Positions 19,208 through 28,578 of a stretch of 64,000 nt of DNA are shown one piece after another. A model generated the notes under the pieces. That model worked only from the letters and a program-made list of their open reading frames with translations. It did not search any database and was not told where the DNA came from. Every line of letters begins with the position of its first letter. Positions within the stretch are counted from its first letter, which is position 1. The translations under genes were made by a program, and so were the position numbers. Source of the stretch: Veillonella sp. 3891 (GTDB taxonomy: Bacteria > Bacillota > Negativicutes > Veillonellales > Veillonellaceae); contig NZ_RQVE01000002.1 of NCBI RefSeq assembly GCF_003992315.1, positions 146,306 through 210,305 on the forward strand, read 5' to 3'.

Positions 19208-20109
19208 TTACTTGATATGTTCTAACATGTGTAGGAAGTATGGCTTAAAGAATGTCCCTTCCACTTCACTAGTTCCCATGACAACCGTTGTCAAATACTC
19301 TGGCGTTCCAACTAGGGCTATCCGCAGATATGCTGGATATTGAACCCCTTTTATATCATAGGTTATATGTCCTGATGTTGTCATTGTACCGTATTTAGTG
19401 TCTGCTAAGGTATGTAATGGTTCCACATTGCGCAATCGTATCTTTGCTGGAATCTTATTCTGAGAATAATCTATATCTCTATCCTCTCCAATACGAATAT
19501 TAAGATAGTCTAATACGTCTTTTGCATCATGAGTAATTTTATCCATTTCCGCAGGTGAAAGTCCCTCTTTTCCGTATAATCGCGTTAATCGTGAACTCAT
19601 CATCAACTCTTTAGGAATCGGAAATACAAAAACCCAAGCTGTATTTAAACCATATTGATCCGTACCTTGCAATTCATACACATCCATATAACGTCCTAGC
19701 TTAAGTCCATCTTTCATGTTCGCCATACTTGCAAAATCCTTTACTCTAGCAACGGTAGTGCCCGCTGTCCCTAAGTTAGCATGTATAAATCCTTTTCCTA
19801 CCTGTGCTAACTTTGAAGAAGACAATTGCTTAACAGTAATCTCTGGGTTTACTGTTTGACGCAAGTCAATCAATGGATTCCGTTCAAGCATCGCATCGAA
19901 CTCTGCCTTAATCTCGTCACCCGTTTTTTTCTTTTTTTCTCAGCAGCTAAAAACTCCCCCAAAGGAACTCCTACTTCCCCGTCTGACATTGGGTAAATAC
20001 TACCTACCCTCTCGTGGCTAGTATCATGTACCTGTGCAGACACTTGTCCATACCCCATCATAAGGCTGAGCACCATCGCAGCCAGTCCCATTCGCATCCA
20101 ATATTTCAT
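19208..20109 (-). pseudogene. Secreted protein split by a frameshift at a poly-A tract
   Basis: Two overlapping frames (20109-19870, 79 residues; 19891-19208, 227 residues) together make one ~290-residue secreted protein. The first has a signal peptide (MKYWMRMGLAAMVLSLMMGY...VSA). The break is at GAGAAAAAAAGAAAAAAACGGG (T7CT7 on the plus strand, ~19924-19938). One extra A, or a -1 slip on A_AAA_AAA, joins the frames to read ...KKTGDEIKAEFDAMLERNPLIDL. The C-terminal half resembles the neighbouring 20114-20926 product (YPAYLRIALVG against LPAYMSFVGR; FFKPYFLHML against YWNPVIMSLL). Function is unknown. It could be phase-variable, recoded, dead or a sequencing error. Confidence 0.7.
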
Positions 20110-20113
20110 CTGC

Positions 20114-20926
20114 TTATTCTCCCTTCATACCTAATAGACTCATGATAACAGGGTTCCAATAGGCTTTCGATGTATCAGCCGTTGTTATCAACGTCATAGA
20201 TAGCCCCTCTTGACCATACCGTCCTACAAAGCTCATATACGCAGGTAACACGAACCCATCTACATCCAATTGCACTCGGCCATGCGTGTACAACCCTTTA
20301 TCGCCTTTTATGTGTACAGGTTTCATCATCTCCCCATCAAGAAATCTTACGTTGACGAGAGGTAATACAGCTTGCATAATAGCGGTATCACTGAACTCAT
20401 GATTAGTACTTGTAACATATGGAACTAGAATGGAACCATTCTTCTCTATACGTTTCCCTCTCATAACATTGACATTATAGAGGTCTATTTTCTGTAGCTC
20501 TTTCACTGTTTTACTATATAATGTTTCTCCTACAGATTGTGGTGCCATCATAGTGTCTTTATATCTTATTTTCCACACTTCAGCCGCTTCTGCACCTGTC
20601 ATATGAAGGTGTACTAACTCTGCTGTATGTAAACCTCGTTCATCACGCCCTTGCAACTGATAGCGTTGCCCCCGCTGAACCACAGCTTTGATAATTCCAT
20701 CTAACACCTTGGCGTCTTGCTCCGTCAGATGCCAAGCATTAGGACCTGTCTTATGAACCACATCTTCTTTTTTCAAACCACCATCAATTAAATCATCATG
20801 GTTAACTACCGAAATATGACTAGGTAACTCTACACTACCTTGCCCATCTAATATAATCGATGCTGCATGTCCTGAAAGCATCGTTCCTACTAATGCCACA
20901 CTGGCCATCACACATTTCCAATTCAT
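20114..20926 (-). CDS. Secreted protein of unknown function
   Basis: The 270-residue protein has a signal peptide ending near SGHAAS. The mature part has no motif I recognise. It is followed 4 bases later by a frameshifted paralogue; shared features are the C-terminal pattern of a 'G...Y/T.G' strand, a PAY segment, a 'TTADTSKAYWNP'-like stretch and a hydrophobic end. AAAGGAG precedes the start. The pair lies downstream of pncB in the same direction, 12 bases apart, so transcription may continue from pncB. A periplasmic or surface role is inference. Confidence 0.7.
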   Translation of the reverse strand: MNWKCVMASVALVGTMLSGHAASIILDGQGSVELPSHISVVNHDDLIDGGLKKEDVVHKTGPNAWHLTEQDAKVLDGIIKAVVQRGQRYQLQGRDERGLHTAELVHLHMTGAEAAEVWKIRYKDTMMAPQSVGETLYSKTVKELQKIDLYNVNVMRGKRIEKNGSILVPYVTSTNHEFSDTAIMQAVLPLVNVRFLDGEMMKPVHIKGDKGLYTHGRVQLDVDGFVLPAYMSFVGRYGQEGLSMTLITTADTSKAYWNPVIMSLLGMKGE

Positions 20927-20938
20927 ACTAACTCCTTT

Positions 20939-22396
20939 CTAACTAGGATTCCCTACTTTTTCCAACAATAATTTAGATTTCAATTGATGTAATTCTTCGC
21001 TGATGTTGACTTTTACCTCTGGGGCCCGACGAAGTCGCAAAAATTCTGGCCACAGCAATTGAATTTGCTCTTCTCCGTAGGCTTTGATTTCTGCCAAGGT
21101 CGGTACATCGTACACCAATTCTCCATCCACAAAGATAGGTACTAATAATTCTTGTACTTTAAAGGTGTTTGCTTTCAACATGGTTTGTTTCCATGGGTGC
21201 AATGGATTTTTAAATACATAGTCCTGTGTGGTGTCCACGCTTTCATGGTCCAAACAAATTAAATCACCGATGAGCTTGTTATTTCGCACGTTGATGAGGC
21301 GCAACACCTTTTTCTTGCCAGGGTTTGTCACCTTTTCAATATTATCGGAGAACTTCATAGCCGGCATAAAGGTATCTCCTTCCCATTGACCCGCCAATTT
21401 ATACACCCCGCCTAGAGCCGGTGTTTCATCGGCAGTAATCAATTTAGTGCCTACCCCCCATGCTGTAATCGCTGCGCCTTGTTGTTTCAAGTCTGCAATT
21501 TTATATTCATCTAGATCATTGGTGGCAAAAATTAATGCTTCTGTAAAGCCTGCCTCATCTAACATCTTACGAGCCTCAATAGATAAGTACGCCAAATCAC
21601 CACTGTCCAAACGAATACCATAGATGGATGGCATAGTACCACCACGACGTTCACGAATCTCTTGGAATACTTGAATCGCCGCTGGCACACCTTTATGTAA
21701 TGTATTATAGGTGTCGACTAAAAATACCAAATTATTTTCATATTGGTCTGCATAGGCACGGAACGCATCAATTTCATTAGGAAAACTCATCACCCAACTA
21801 TGAGCCATAGTTCCTACGGGTCTCATACCATACAAAGCCGCACTGTACACATCGCTAGTGCTATCAAATCCGCCAATGAAAGCCGCCCTAGCTCCTTGTA
21901 CAGCAGCGCTCACACCTTGGGCTCTTCGCATGCCAAATTCTGCTACCCCATCCTTGCCAATAACGGATCGGATACGGCGGGCTTTGGTCGCAATCAAGGA
22001 CTCATGATTTAAAAACATAGATAAGGCAGTTTCTAATAAAATAGCCTCATCTTTGGCTGCCTCTACACGGAGTAACACTTCCCCTGGGAATACCACAGAG
22101 CCTTCCGGCGCCGCATAGATGGTGCCAGTGAAGCGGAATGTACTTAAATACGTCAAGAACTCTTCTGTGAACACCCCTGTTTGACGTAAATAGGTAATAT
22201 CTTCCTCAGAGAACCGCAAACCTTTCACATACTGGATCACTTGTTCCAGTCCTGCTACCACCGTGTAAGCACCTTGAAATGGATTCGTTCGATAAAAGCG
22301 ATCGAATACGCAACGAGTACGATGTTTATTTTGTGTAAATAAACCTTGCATCATGGTAAATTGATACATATCTGTTAATAGAGCATGTGTAATCAT
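20939..22396 (-). CDS. pncB: Nicotinate phosphoribosyltransferase
   Basis: The 485-residue enzyme of the Preiss-Handler NAD salvage path makes nicotinate mononucleotide from nicotinate and PRPP. Family segments include ALLTDMYQFTMMQGL at the N-terminus, FDRFYRTNPFQGAYTVVAGLEQ, EFGMRRAQGVSAAVQGARAAFIGGFDSTSDV, GTMAHSWVM and GIRLDSGDLAYLS. The length is that of the long bacterial type. GGAGTTATT precedes the start. It is monocistronic or heads the two secreted genes downstream. Confidence 0.95.
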   Translation of the reverse strand: MITHALLTDMYQFTMMQGLFTQNKHRTRCVFDRFYRTNPFQGAYTVVAGLEQVIQYVKGLRFSEEDITYLRQTGVFTEEFLTYLSTFRFTGTIYAAPEGSVVFPGEVLLRVEAAKDEAILLETALSMFLNHESLIATKARRIRSVIGKDGVAEFGMRRAQGVSAAVQGARAAFIGGFDSTSDVYSAALYGMRPVGTMAHSWVMSFPNEIDAFRAYADQYENNLVFLVDTYNTLHKGVPAAIQVFQEIRERRGGTMPSIYGIRLDSGDLAYLSIEARKMLDEAGFTEALIFATNDLDEYKIADLKQQGAAITAWGVGTKLITADETPALGGVYKLAGQWEGDTFMPAMKFSDNIEKVTNPGKKKVLRLINVRNNKLIGDLICLDHESVDTTQDYVFKNPLHPWKQTMLKANTFKVQELLVPIFVDGELVYDVPTLAEIKAYGEEQIQLLWPEFLRLRRAPEVKVNISEELHQLKSKLLLEKVGNPS

Positions 22397-22610
22397 GAAT
22401 AACTCCTATTCTTATAGGTCCACCCTATAGCATACTAAGCACTTTTCTATGACAATTTAAATACTATGCCTATCGTCTACTTCCTTCTATTATACTCTAC
22501 TATTACATTTCATGTATAACTCTTTTTTCATCGTATAGTTTGTCATAATCTTCTATTTAGGTTAGAATGATACCATATATTATATAACTTCTAATGATGA
22601 AAGGATGACT

Positions 22611-23516
22611 ATGAATCTGTCACAATTTTTTGCATTAATTCGCCCCCGTACCTTAACGGCTGCTTTCAGTCCCGTTGTCTTAGGAGCTGCTATGGGGGCA
22701 ACGCAATTTGAAACCGTACAACCTATTTGGCTATCCTTAGTCTATACTCTAGGCATTCTAATTTGTGTGTTAAGCGCACAAATTGCCGCCAATATTTGGA
22801 ATGAATATTTCGATTTTAAATCTGGTCTCGATCTCACACAAGCTGCGGGCAACAGTGGTTCCATCGTCCGTGATGGCATCGCCCCTTCTGTGATTAAACG
22901 TTGGGGATATATTACGACCATACTCCCTCTCGTCCTAGGCATCGTCCTCGCTAATGCTGTCACTTGGTGGTATATTCCTGTGGGTATGCTCTGCATACTG
23001 ACTAGCATCTTATACTCTGGGGGCCCTAAGCCTATTTCTCGCACCCCTTTTGGTGAACTTGCATCTGGTCTTGCCATGGGCTTTGCCATTGTGGACATTA
23101 CCCTCTACGCTTGGACTCATACCTTGCACTGGACATACCTTATTCCTGCAGTTCCCTCCACCATCTTAATCGGCGCTATTATGATGACCAACAACTTGCG
23201 AGACTTCACTAACGATGCTAACCATGGTCGTCGTACCTTGGTCATTCTCTTAGGCCGTGAAAGAGGACTTCAACTCTTGCGAGCACTCTTCCTCATCAGT
23301 TCTTTATGGCTAGTCCTCTGGGCGGCATGTGGAACTATCCCTTGGACATCCTTATTGGCATTACTCTCACTCGTGCCAGCTATGAAAGTCATCACAATCT
23401 TCAACACCTATGCTGATCCGATACACTTAAACGAGGCTATGAAGTTTACTTCTACTTCTTGTACACTGTATCACTTTTTGTGGGCTATAGGGTTGCTACT
23501 GAATACAATCATATAA
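22611..23516 (+). CDS. menA: 1,4-dihydroxy-2-naphthoate polyprenyltransferase
   Basis: This is a 301-residue UbiA-superfamily membrane prenyltransferase with about eight helices. The two Asp-rich motifs are present: NIWNEYFDFKSGLD and NNLRDFTNDANHGRRT. Together with the N-terminal RPRTLTAAFSPVVLGAA they fit MenA, which attaches a polyprenyl chain to DHNA in menaquinone synthesis. The start at 22611 is preferred because AAAGG lies 7 bases upstream; the ATG at 22605 directly abuts it. No other men genes are nearby. A strong terminator follows. Confidence 0.88.
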   Translation: MNLSQFFALIRPRTLTAAFSPVVLGAAMGATQFETVQPIWLSLVYTLGILICVLSAQIAANIWNEYFDFKSGLDLTQAAGNSGSIVRDGIAPSVIKRWGYITTILPLVLGIVLANAVTWWYIPVGMLCILTSILYSGGPKPISRTPFGELASGLAMGFAIVDITLYAWTHTLHWTYLIPAVPSTILIGAIMMTNNLRDFTNDANHGRRTLVILLGRERGLQLLRALFLISSLWLVLWAACGTIPWTSLLALLSLVPAMKVITIFNTYADPIHLNEAMKFTSTSCTLYHFLWAIGLLLNTII

Positions 23517-23574
23517 TAGAGTGATTACTTTTTATCACCTAAGTGTATCTACTTACTATATGGAAATACATATA

Positions 23575-23620
23575 AAAATAGAGGAAAGTTGCTACTTTTT
23601 AATCAACTTTCCTCTATTTT
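23575..23620 (+). terminator. Terminator of menA
   Basis: AAAATAGAGGAAAGTTG and CAACTTTCCTCTATTTT form a 17-bp stem about 60 bases after the stop. Confidence 0.85.
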
Positions 23621-23791
23621 GTTAGGAGCTATTTTGTTACAACCCATTTTATATATTCTTATACTCTTTAAGACCCGCCTAGTATATGCCATTACTACAT
23701 TCAAACTTTCAACTAAATATATAATTACTTTTCTAGTATAACCCACTTAACTAATAGCCTATAATTATAACAACTTAGATATATAACATAT

Positions 23792-23820
23792 TTTACTTAT
23801 AACCGAACTCTTGCTATACT
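23792..23820 (+). promoter_or_regulatory. Promoter of metQ
   Basis: TTTACT (23792-23797) and TATACT (23815-23820) are 17 bases apart, and a TGC precedes the -10 (extended -10). It is 50 bases before the start. No SAM riboswitch or T-box is visible in between. Confidence 0.7.
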
Positions 23821-23870
23821 AAGCAAGTAGAAATTCACTATGTAAGTACACAAAGAAAAGGAGATAACAC

Positions 23871-24692
23871 ATGAAGAAATTATTTAGTTTAGCAGCTACG
23901 GCTGTATTAGGCGCTGCCTTGTTATTAGGTGGCTGTGGTTCCACTGGTACTAGCTCTACTGGTTCCGACGCAGGTAAAACATTAAAAATTGGTGCTTCTC
24001 CAGTACCTCACGCTGAAATCTTAGAACAAGTAAAACCAATCCTTGCTAAAGAAGGCATTAAATTGGAAATCATCGAATTCAGCGATTATGTACAACCAAA
24101 CGTATCCTTAAACGACAAAGAAATTGATGCGAACTTCTTCGCCCACATTCCTTATCAAGATAACTTCAACAAAGAAAAAGGTACTCATATCGTAACCGCT
24201 GGTGCCGTACACATCGAACCAATGGGAATTTACTCCAAAAAAATTAAAGATTTAAAAGAAATCCAAGATGGTGCTCAAGTAGCTATCCCATCTGATGCAA
24301 CAAATGGTGGTCGTGCATTACTATTGCTTTCCAAAGCTGGTTTAATCACTTTGAACGATCCTAACAGCATCTCTGCTACAGTACAAGATATCAAAGACAA
24401 CCCTAAACACTTGAAATTCGTTGAATTAGAGGCTGCTCAATTACCTCGTACATTAGATGATTCTACAATCTCTGTGATCAACACAAACTTTGCATTAGGT
24501 GCTAACTTGAACCCAACAAAAGATGCATTGTTCTTAGAATCTAAAGATTCCCCATACGTAAATATCGTATCCGTTCGTGAAGGCGATGAAAAACGTGATG
24601 AAATCGTAAAGTTGATCAAAGCTTTACAAAGCCCTGAAATCAAAAAATTCATCGAGGACAAATACAAAGGTGCTATTCTTCCAGCATTCTAA
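23871..24692 (+). CDS. metQ: Methionine-binding lipoprotein of the NlpA/MetQ family
   Basis: The 273-residue lipoprotein has a signal peptide ending in the lipobox LLGGC. The mature part begins LKIGASPVPHAEILEQVKPIL and contains FSDYVQPNVSLNDKEIDANFFAHIPYQ and VAIPSDATNGGRALLLLSKAGLI, all typical of MetQ. It should bind methionine outside the cytoplasmic membrane for a MetNI ABC transporter. No metN or metI is adjacent, so the permease must be elsewhere. It has its own promoter and terminator. Confidence 0.93.
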   Translation: MKKLFSLAATAVLGAALLLGGCGSTGTSSTGSDAGKTLKIGASPVPHAEILEQVKPILAKEGIKLEIIEFSDYVQPNVSLNDKEIDANFFAHIPYQDNFNKEKGTHIVTAGAVHIEPMGIYSKKIKDLKEIQDGAQVAIPSDATNGGRALLLLSKAGLITLNDPNSISATVQDIKDNPKHLKFVELEAAQLPRTLDDSTISVINTNFALGANLNPTKDALFLESKDSPYVNIVSVREGDEKRDEIVKLIKALQSPEIKKFIEDKYKGAILPAF

Positions 24693-24771
24693 TGGAATCA
24701 CTTAGAATAGACTCCTCCAAATAAAAATAAACACTAACAACTATCATACATACTTAACTATACAAACAACA

Positions 24772-24805
24772 GAGGCAAGTTGATTCGTTCAACTTGCCTC
24801 CGTTG
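24772..24805 (+). terminator. Terminator of metQ
   Basis: GAGGCAAGTTG and CAACTTGCCTC form an 11-bp stem followed by GTTGTTTTT. Confidence 0.88.
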
Positions 24806-24842
24806 TTTTTGCATATACTACCATACTTATTTTTAGCATATC

Positions 24843-24867
24843 AAAAAGGGTCCCGAAGGACCCTTTT
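24843..24867. terminator. Terminator after the autotransporter gene
   Basis: AAAAGGGTCC and GGACCCTTTT form a perfect stem around CGAA. It serves the minus-strand adhesin and possibly both directions. Confidence 0.85.
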
Positions 24868-24929
24868 CTAATGGCTCTACTATTATTGAGCAGAACGAGT
24901 TCAGCTACTTGCTTTTGTACTATGTTGTA

Positions 24930-27358
24930 CTACTTACGAATAGCTGCTCGTAGTTCTTGCACTTCTTCTTGTAAAGCACTAATTGTATTCATCAACACAT
25001 CGATTTTTTGATCATAAGATGCTTTGAGCGTAACTAGTTCATCGTGAACTTTGTTTGGTTCTACCTTTGCTTGTTTTGCACTACCTTGTCCAATTTTGAA
25101 AGTAGCCCCTCCATTGATCATCGTTTGACCGCTCACCATGGAAATACCCCCGTGGAACATAGTGGAATCGTTCGTGTAGTGTGCTACACCTAATGCTAAG
25201 GCATTCGCATGTTTATAATGCCCTACGCCTGCCATAATTTGCGTTGGCGCCTCTGGATCGTATTGGATTGGCTTCAATGCTGCTAATGCCGCATTTAATG
25301 CATCACCATTGCGACTTTCTTTGCGTAACTCCTCTACATTATTGGAAAGATTTGTCATTTGCTGTTGTACTTCTTTTTGCAGAACACCAACATTGGCAAC
25401 TGCTGTACTTGCACTATTTAAAACATTTTTAAAGTCTTCTTCTGTTTTATTTTCATTGCCTTTAATTTCTTTCCAGTATTCATAAGCAGATTTACCTGTA
25501 GCCCCATCCTTACCTGCTACACCATTCTCGCCTTGCGGACCTTGTGCACCAGCTGCGCCATCTTTACCGGCTGGGCCTACGTCTCCTTTAGGACCTTGTG
25601 GGCCTGCTGGACCTGCTGGACCTACTGATCCTGCTTGTCCTGGGTCCCCTTTATCACCTTTAAAATCTGCATCGCCTTTTAGAGATGCTTTATCCAAAGA
25701 CACCACTGTTTTATTATCTTTTTCCTCTGCTTTTAAACCATCTTTAAACTCATACAGGCTATTTAAAATACTCTTGAAATTACCTTTTGTGACAATTTCT
25801 TGGCCGCCAGCTTGTAGCTTGCTATCTGTATAAGTAATGCTAATTGGATTAGTTTCCCCTAAGGAAATGCTACTAAATGTAGGTGCTTTCAGCATGCCAA
25901 TGCGCACAGTACCTGCATCATTGAAAGTAATCAAATTATCAGAGGAATAGTTAGTCGCCTCAAAGCCTGTTGCACCATATACTGATTTTGCTTTTCCTTC
26001 GATCGGAAGAATCCCACCAATTGATGTCTTAAGCAAGGAAGCTTTCGTATTTGCTATTGTCGTTTCATCTTTGCTGTCATAAGCATTTGTGGCCACTGTA
26101 ATGCCTTGTTTACCTAGGGCTTTCAACTGCGCCACATTGACCGCATCCGCATCCTGAGTACCTGCCGCTAGATTAATAATTTGACGGGTCCGTTTAGTCG
26201 TTGCATCCCCAATACTAACAGCTGCTCGATTAGCTTTCCACACTTCCTCACTACTGGATTCATTTTGAATGAAAGTAGCCAACGCCGCATCATCAGCGAT
26301 AGTTTCTCCTGGTACATAGCCAATGCTCCCCGCTTTACGATCTGCTACAGATAAAAATCCTAGTGCCACAGAACCTTCCTCTTTAGCTGCTGCATAGGCA
26401 CCTACGCCCGTAGCACGATCAGCATAGGTCCGTGCATCATGACCCAAGGCTACAGAATCCTCACCTAGCGCAGTAGAGTATAAACCAGATGCTAAAGCAC
26501 CTAATCCAAACGCACTAGAACGGTGACCAAATACAGCAGCACCATAGGCTTTTCCATCTTTTTTAATAAGTTCTTCTCTTGGAGTCTCCGTATTGGTAAT
26601 CGTATACGTTCCGTCCGCTAGCTTTTCAACAGTTGTTGTGGCTTTTACGCCATCACTAGCTGTCACCTTATCCCCTACATTCACCGGTGCTGACCCAATA
26701 TAAGTACCTACACCCACTGCTGTAGCATGACCTGTATTATGAATTTCAGAGGCATGACCAATGGCGATAGAATGTGCTCCACCTTCTACTTTGGCCTCTA
26801 AACCGATGGCCATAGAGCTATTACTTTTAAAATCAGCCGTAGGCACAACTTTAGATTTACCACCTATGGCAACGGAAAAATTGCCCTCCGCCTTAGATCT
26901 AAAGCCTAGCGCTAATGCTCCTGACCCATTCGCTTCTGAGTCACCCCCAACAGCGGCAGCACCTTGACCTAATCCTTTTGCATCAGACCCGACAGCTACG
27001 CCATAGGTATTATCTGTTTTAGAAGATTCCCCTACAGATACGCTGTATTTCCCTTTTGCATCAGCGGCACTACCGATGCCTATAGCTCCACCTTCAGAAA
27101 AAGCACTATCACCTATTGCTACACTAGTCTGTCCAGCTGCATTAGCTGCATTACCTACTGCCACAGACTTCATTTTAGAATAGGCATTATTACCTACTGC
27201 TACTGCAAACCCTGCTAAATCCTTTGCATTAGGACTCGCATACGAAGTCGATGGTACAGTAGCCATATTAACAGCATGTACTGCAGGCACAGCTAAACTA
27301 GAGGCCCCACTACACATAATGCTACATATTTTGCTATGGATGATTTCTTACAATGCAT
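24930..27358 (-). CDS. Trimeric autotransporter adhesin with collagen-like repeats, signal peptide out of frame
   Basis: The main frame (24930-27317, 795 residues) has YadA-type head repeats (SVAIGDSAFSE, AVGSDAKGLGQGA), neck motifs (AVNVAQLKALG), a Gly-X-Y stretch (~residues 555-610; GPAGPAGPQGPKGDVGPAG) and a YadA-like membrane anchor (AGVGHYKHANALALGVAHY...). After the anchor it adds ~50 residues ending in a coiled coil. Its own N-terminus lacks the charged part of a signal peptide. That part is in another frame from an ATG at 27358 with TTAAGGGAG upstream: MHCKKSSIAKYVALCVVG, then a stop. The break is at a G4 tract (C4 at 27305-27308). Five Gs would give an intact signal peptide leading into ASSLAVPAVHA. 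Phase variation is likely. Confidence 0.88.
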
Positions 27359-27506
27359 GTGATTCTCCCTTAATACTACTAGAAATATACATGTATATGT
27401 AAATTATACCATACGTATAGGCTTATCATATAGGTGTGCGCGCAGAGCCATTCACATTTTGTGTAAATATTTCCTCTAATATATCTATGGCTTTTGCAAC
27501 ACAAAA

Positions 27507-27540
27507 CCCCCGACTTTCACAATCTAGTGAAAGCCGAGGG
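27507..27540 (-). terminator. Terminator of the galactose operon
   Basis: CCCTCGGCTTTCAC and GTGAAAGTCGGGGG (minus strand) form a 14-bp stem followed by TTTTGTG, 20 bases after mglC. Confidence 0.85.
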
Positions 27541-27560
27541 CTAATACTTTCAATATGTAA

Positions 27561-28568
27561 TTATTTACGTGCCATAGATTTACGTACGTCGAAGGCAACT
27601 GCTACAACAATGATCAAACCTTTGATGATCAATTGCCAGTATGGTCCCATACCAACGAATGTTAAACCATAGTTGATAACTGTGAAGATCAGCACACCTG
27701 CGATAATACCAGGTACAGTACCGATACCACCTGTGATGGATACACCACCTACAACAGATGCTGCGATGGCATCTAACTCGTACATGTTACCATAGTTGTT
27801 AGTAGCACCACCAGTACGAGCTGCTTCCAAAATACCACCTACGCCGTATAAAGCACCAGCGATGACATAGATAATAACAAGTGTTACTGCTACGTTGATA
27901 CCAGATACAACCGCTGCTTGTGGGTTACCACCGATGGCAAACATGTTCTTACCAAGAATGGTTTTGTTATATACCACATACATGATCAAGGAAATTACTG
28001 CAGCGATAATAACAATGTATGGAATTGTCATAAATCCTAGGTCTAAAGAACCTGTACCAATTTGCGTAAACTCTGGACGTAAACCGCCGATTGGTTGAGA
28101 GTTATTAGGTTCCATATCAAAGTACAAGGAACAAATACCATAGGTAATAACCATAGTACCTAGTGTGGAAATGAATGGTACGATTTTTAAATACGCTACG
28201 ATCACACCAGATACTAAACCGATGATAGCACCCACCACGATAGCAATCACGATTGGTAGAATCAATGGTAATTCTGGTAAATGTTCAAAGAAGGGACGTG
28301 GATAATCTGGCAACTGTGTTAAAGATGCAGATACAACCGCTGTTAAACCTACTACACGACCTGCGGATAAGTCACAACCTGCCGTGATAAGGATCATAGC
28401 AGACCCTAAGGCAATGATAATACGTGGAGAAGATTGGATTAAAATATCACGAAAACTTGTGACGGATAAAAAGTTCGGGCTATACATAGAAATAGCCGCT
28501 ACTAGTACTACTAGTACCAAATAGATAATATTCTGGGAAAGAAACTTTCCTAATTTACCTTGGCTCAT
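27561..28568 (-). CDS. mglC: Galactose/methyl-galactoside ABC transporter permease
   Basis: The 335-residue inner-membrane permease is of the ribose/galactose (BPD_transp_2) type, with about ten helices. The conserved GCDLSAGRVVGLTAVVSASL and a C-terminal GGVSITGGIGTVPGIIAGVLIFTVINYGL are visible. Together with MglA and MglB it imports galactose. GGAGG precedes the start, which is 10 bases downstream of mglA. It is the last gene of the operon. Confidence 0.93.
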   Translation of the reverse strand: MSQGKLGKFLSQNIIYLVLVVLVAAISMYSPNFLSVTSFRDILIQSSPRIIIALGSAMILITAGCDLSAGRVVGLTAVVSASLTQLPDYPRPFFEHLPELPLILPIVIAIVVGAIIGLVSGVIVAYLKIVPFISTLGTMVITYGICSLYFDMEPNNSQPIGGLRPEFTQIGTGSLDLGFMTIPYIVIIAAVISLIMYVVYNKTILGKNMFAIGGNPQAAVVSGINVAVTLVIIYVIAGALYGVGGILEAARTGGATNNYGNMYELDAIAASVVGGVSITGGIGTVPGIIAGVLIFTVINYGLTFVGMGPYWQLIIKGLIIVVAVAFDVRKSMARK

Positions 28569-28578
28569 ACGATACCTC

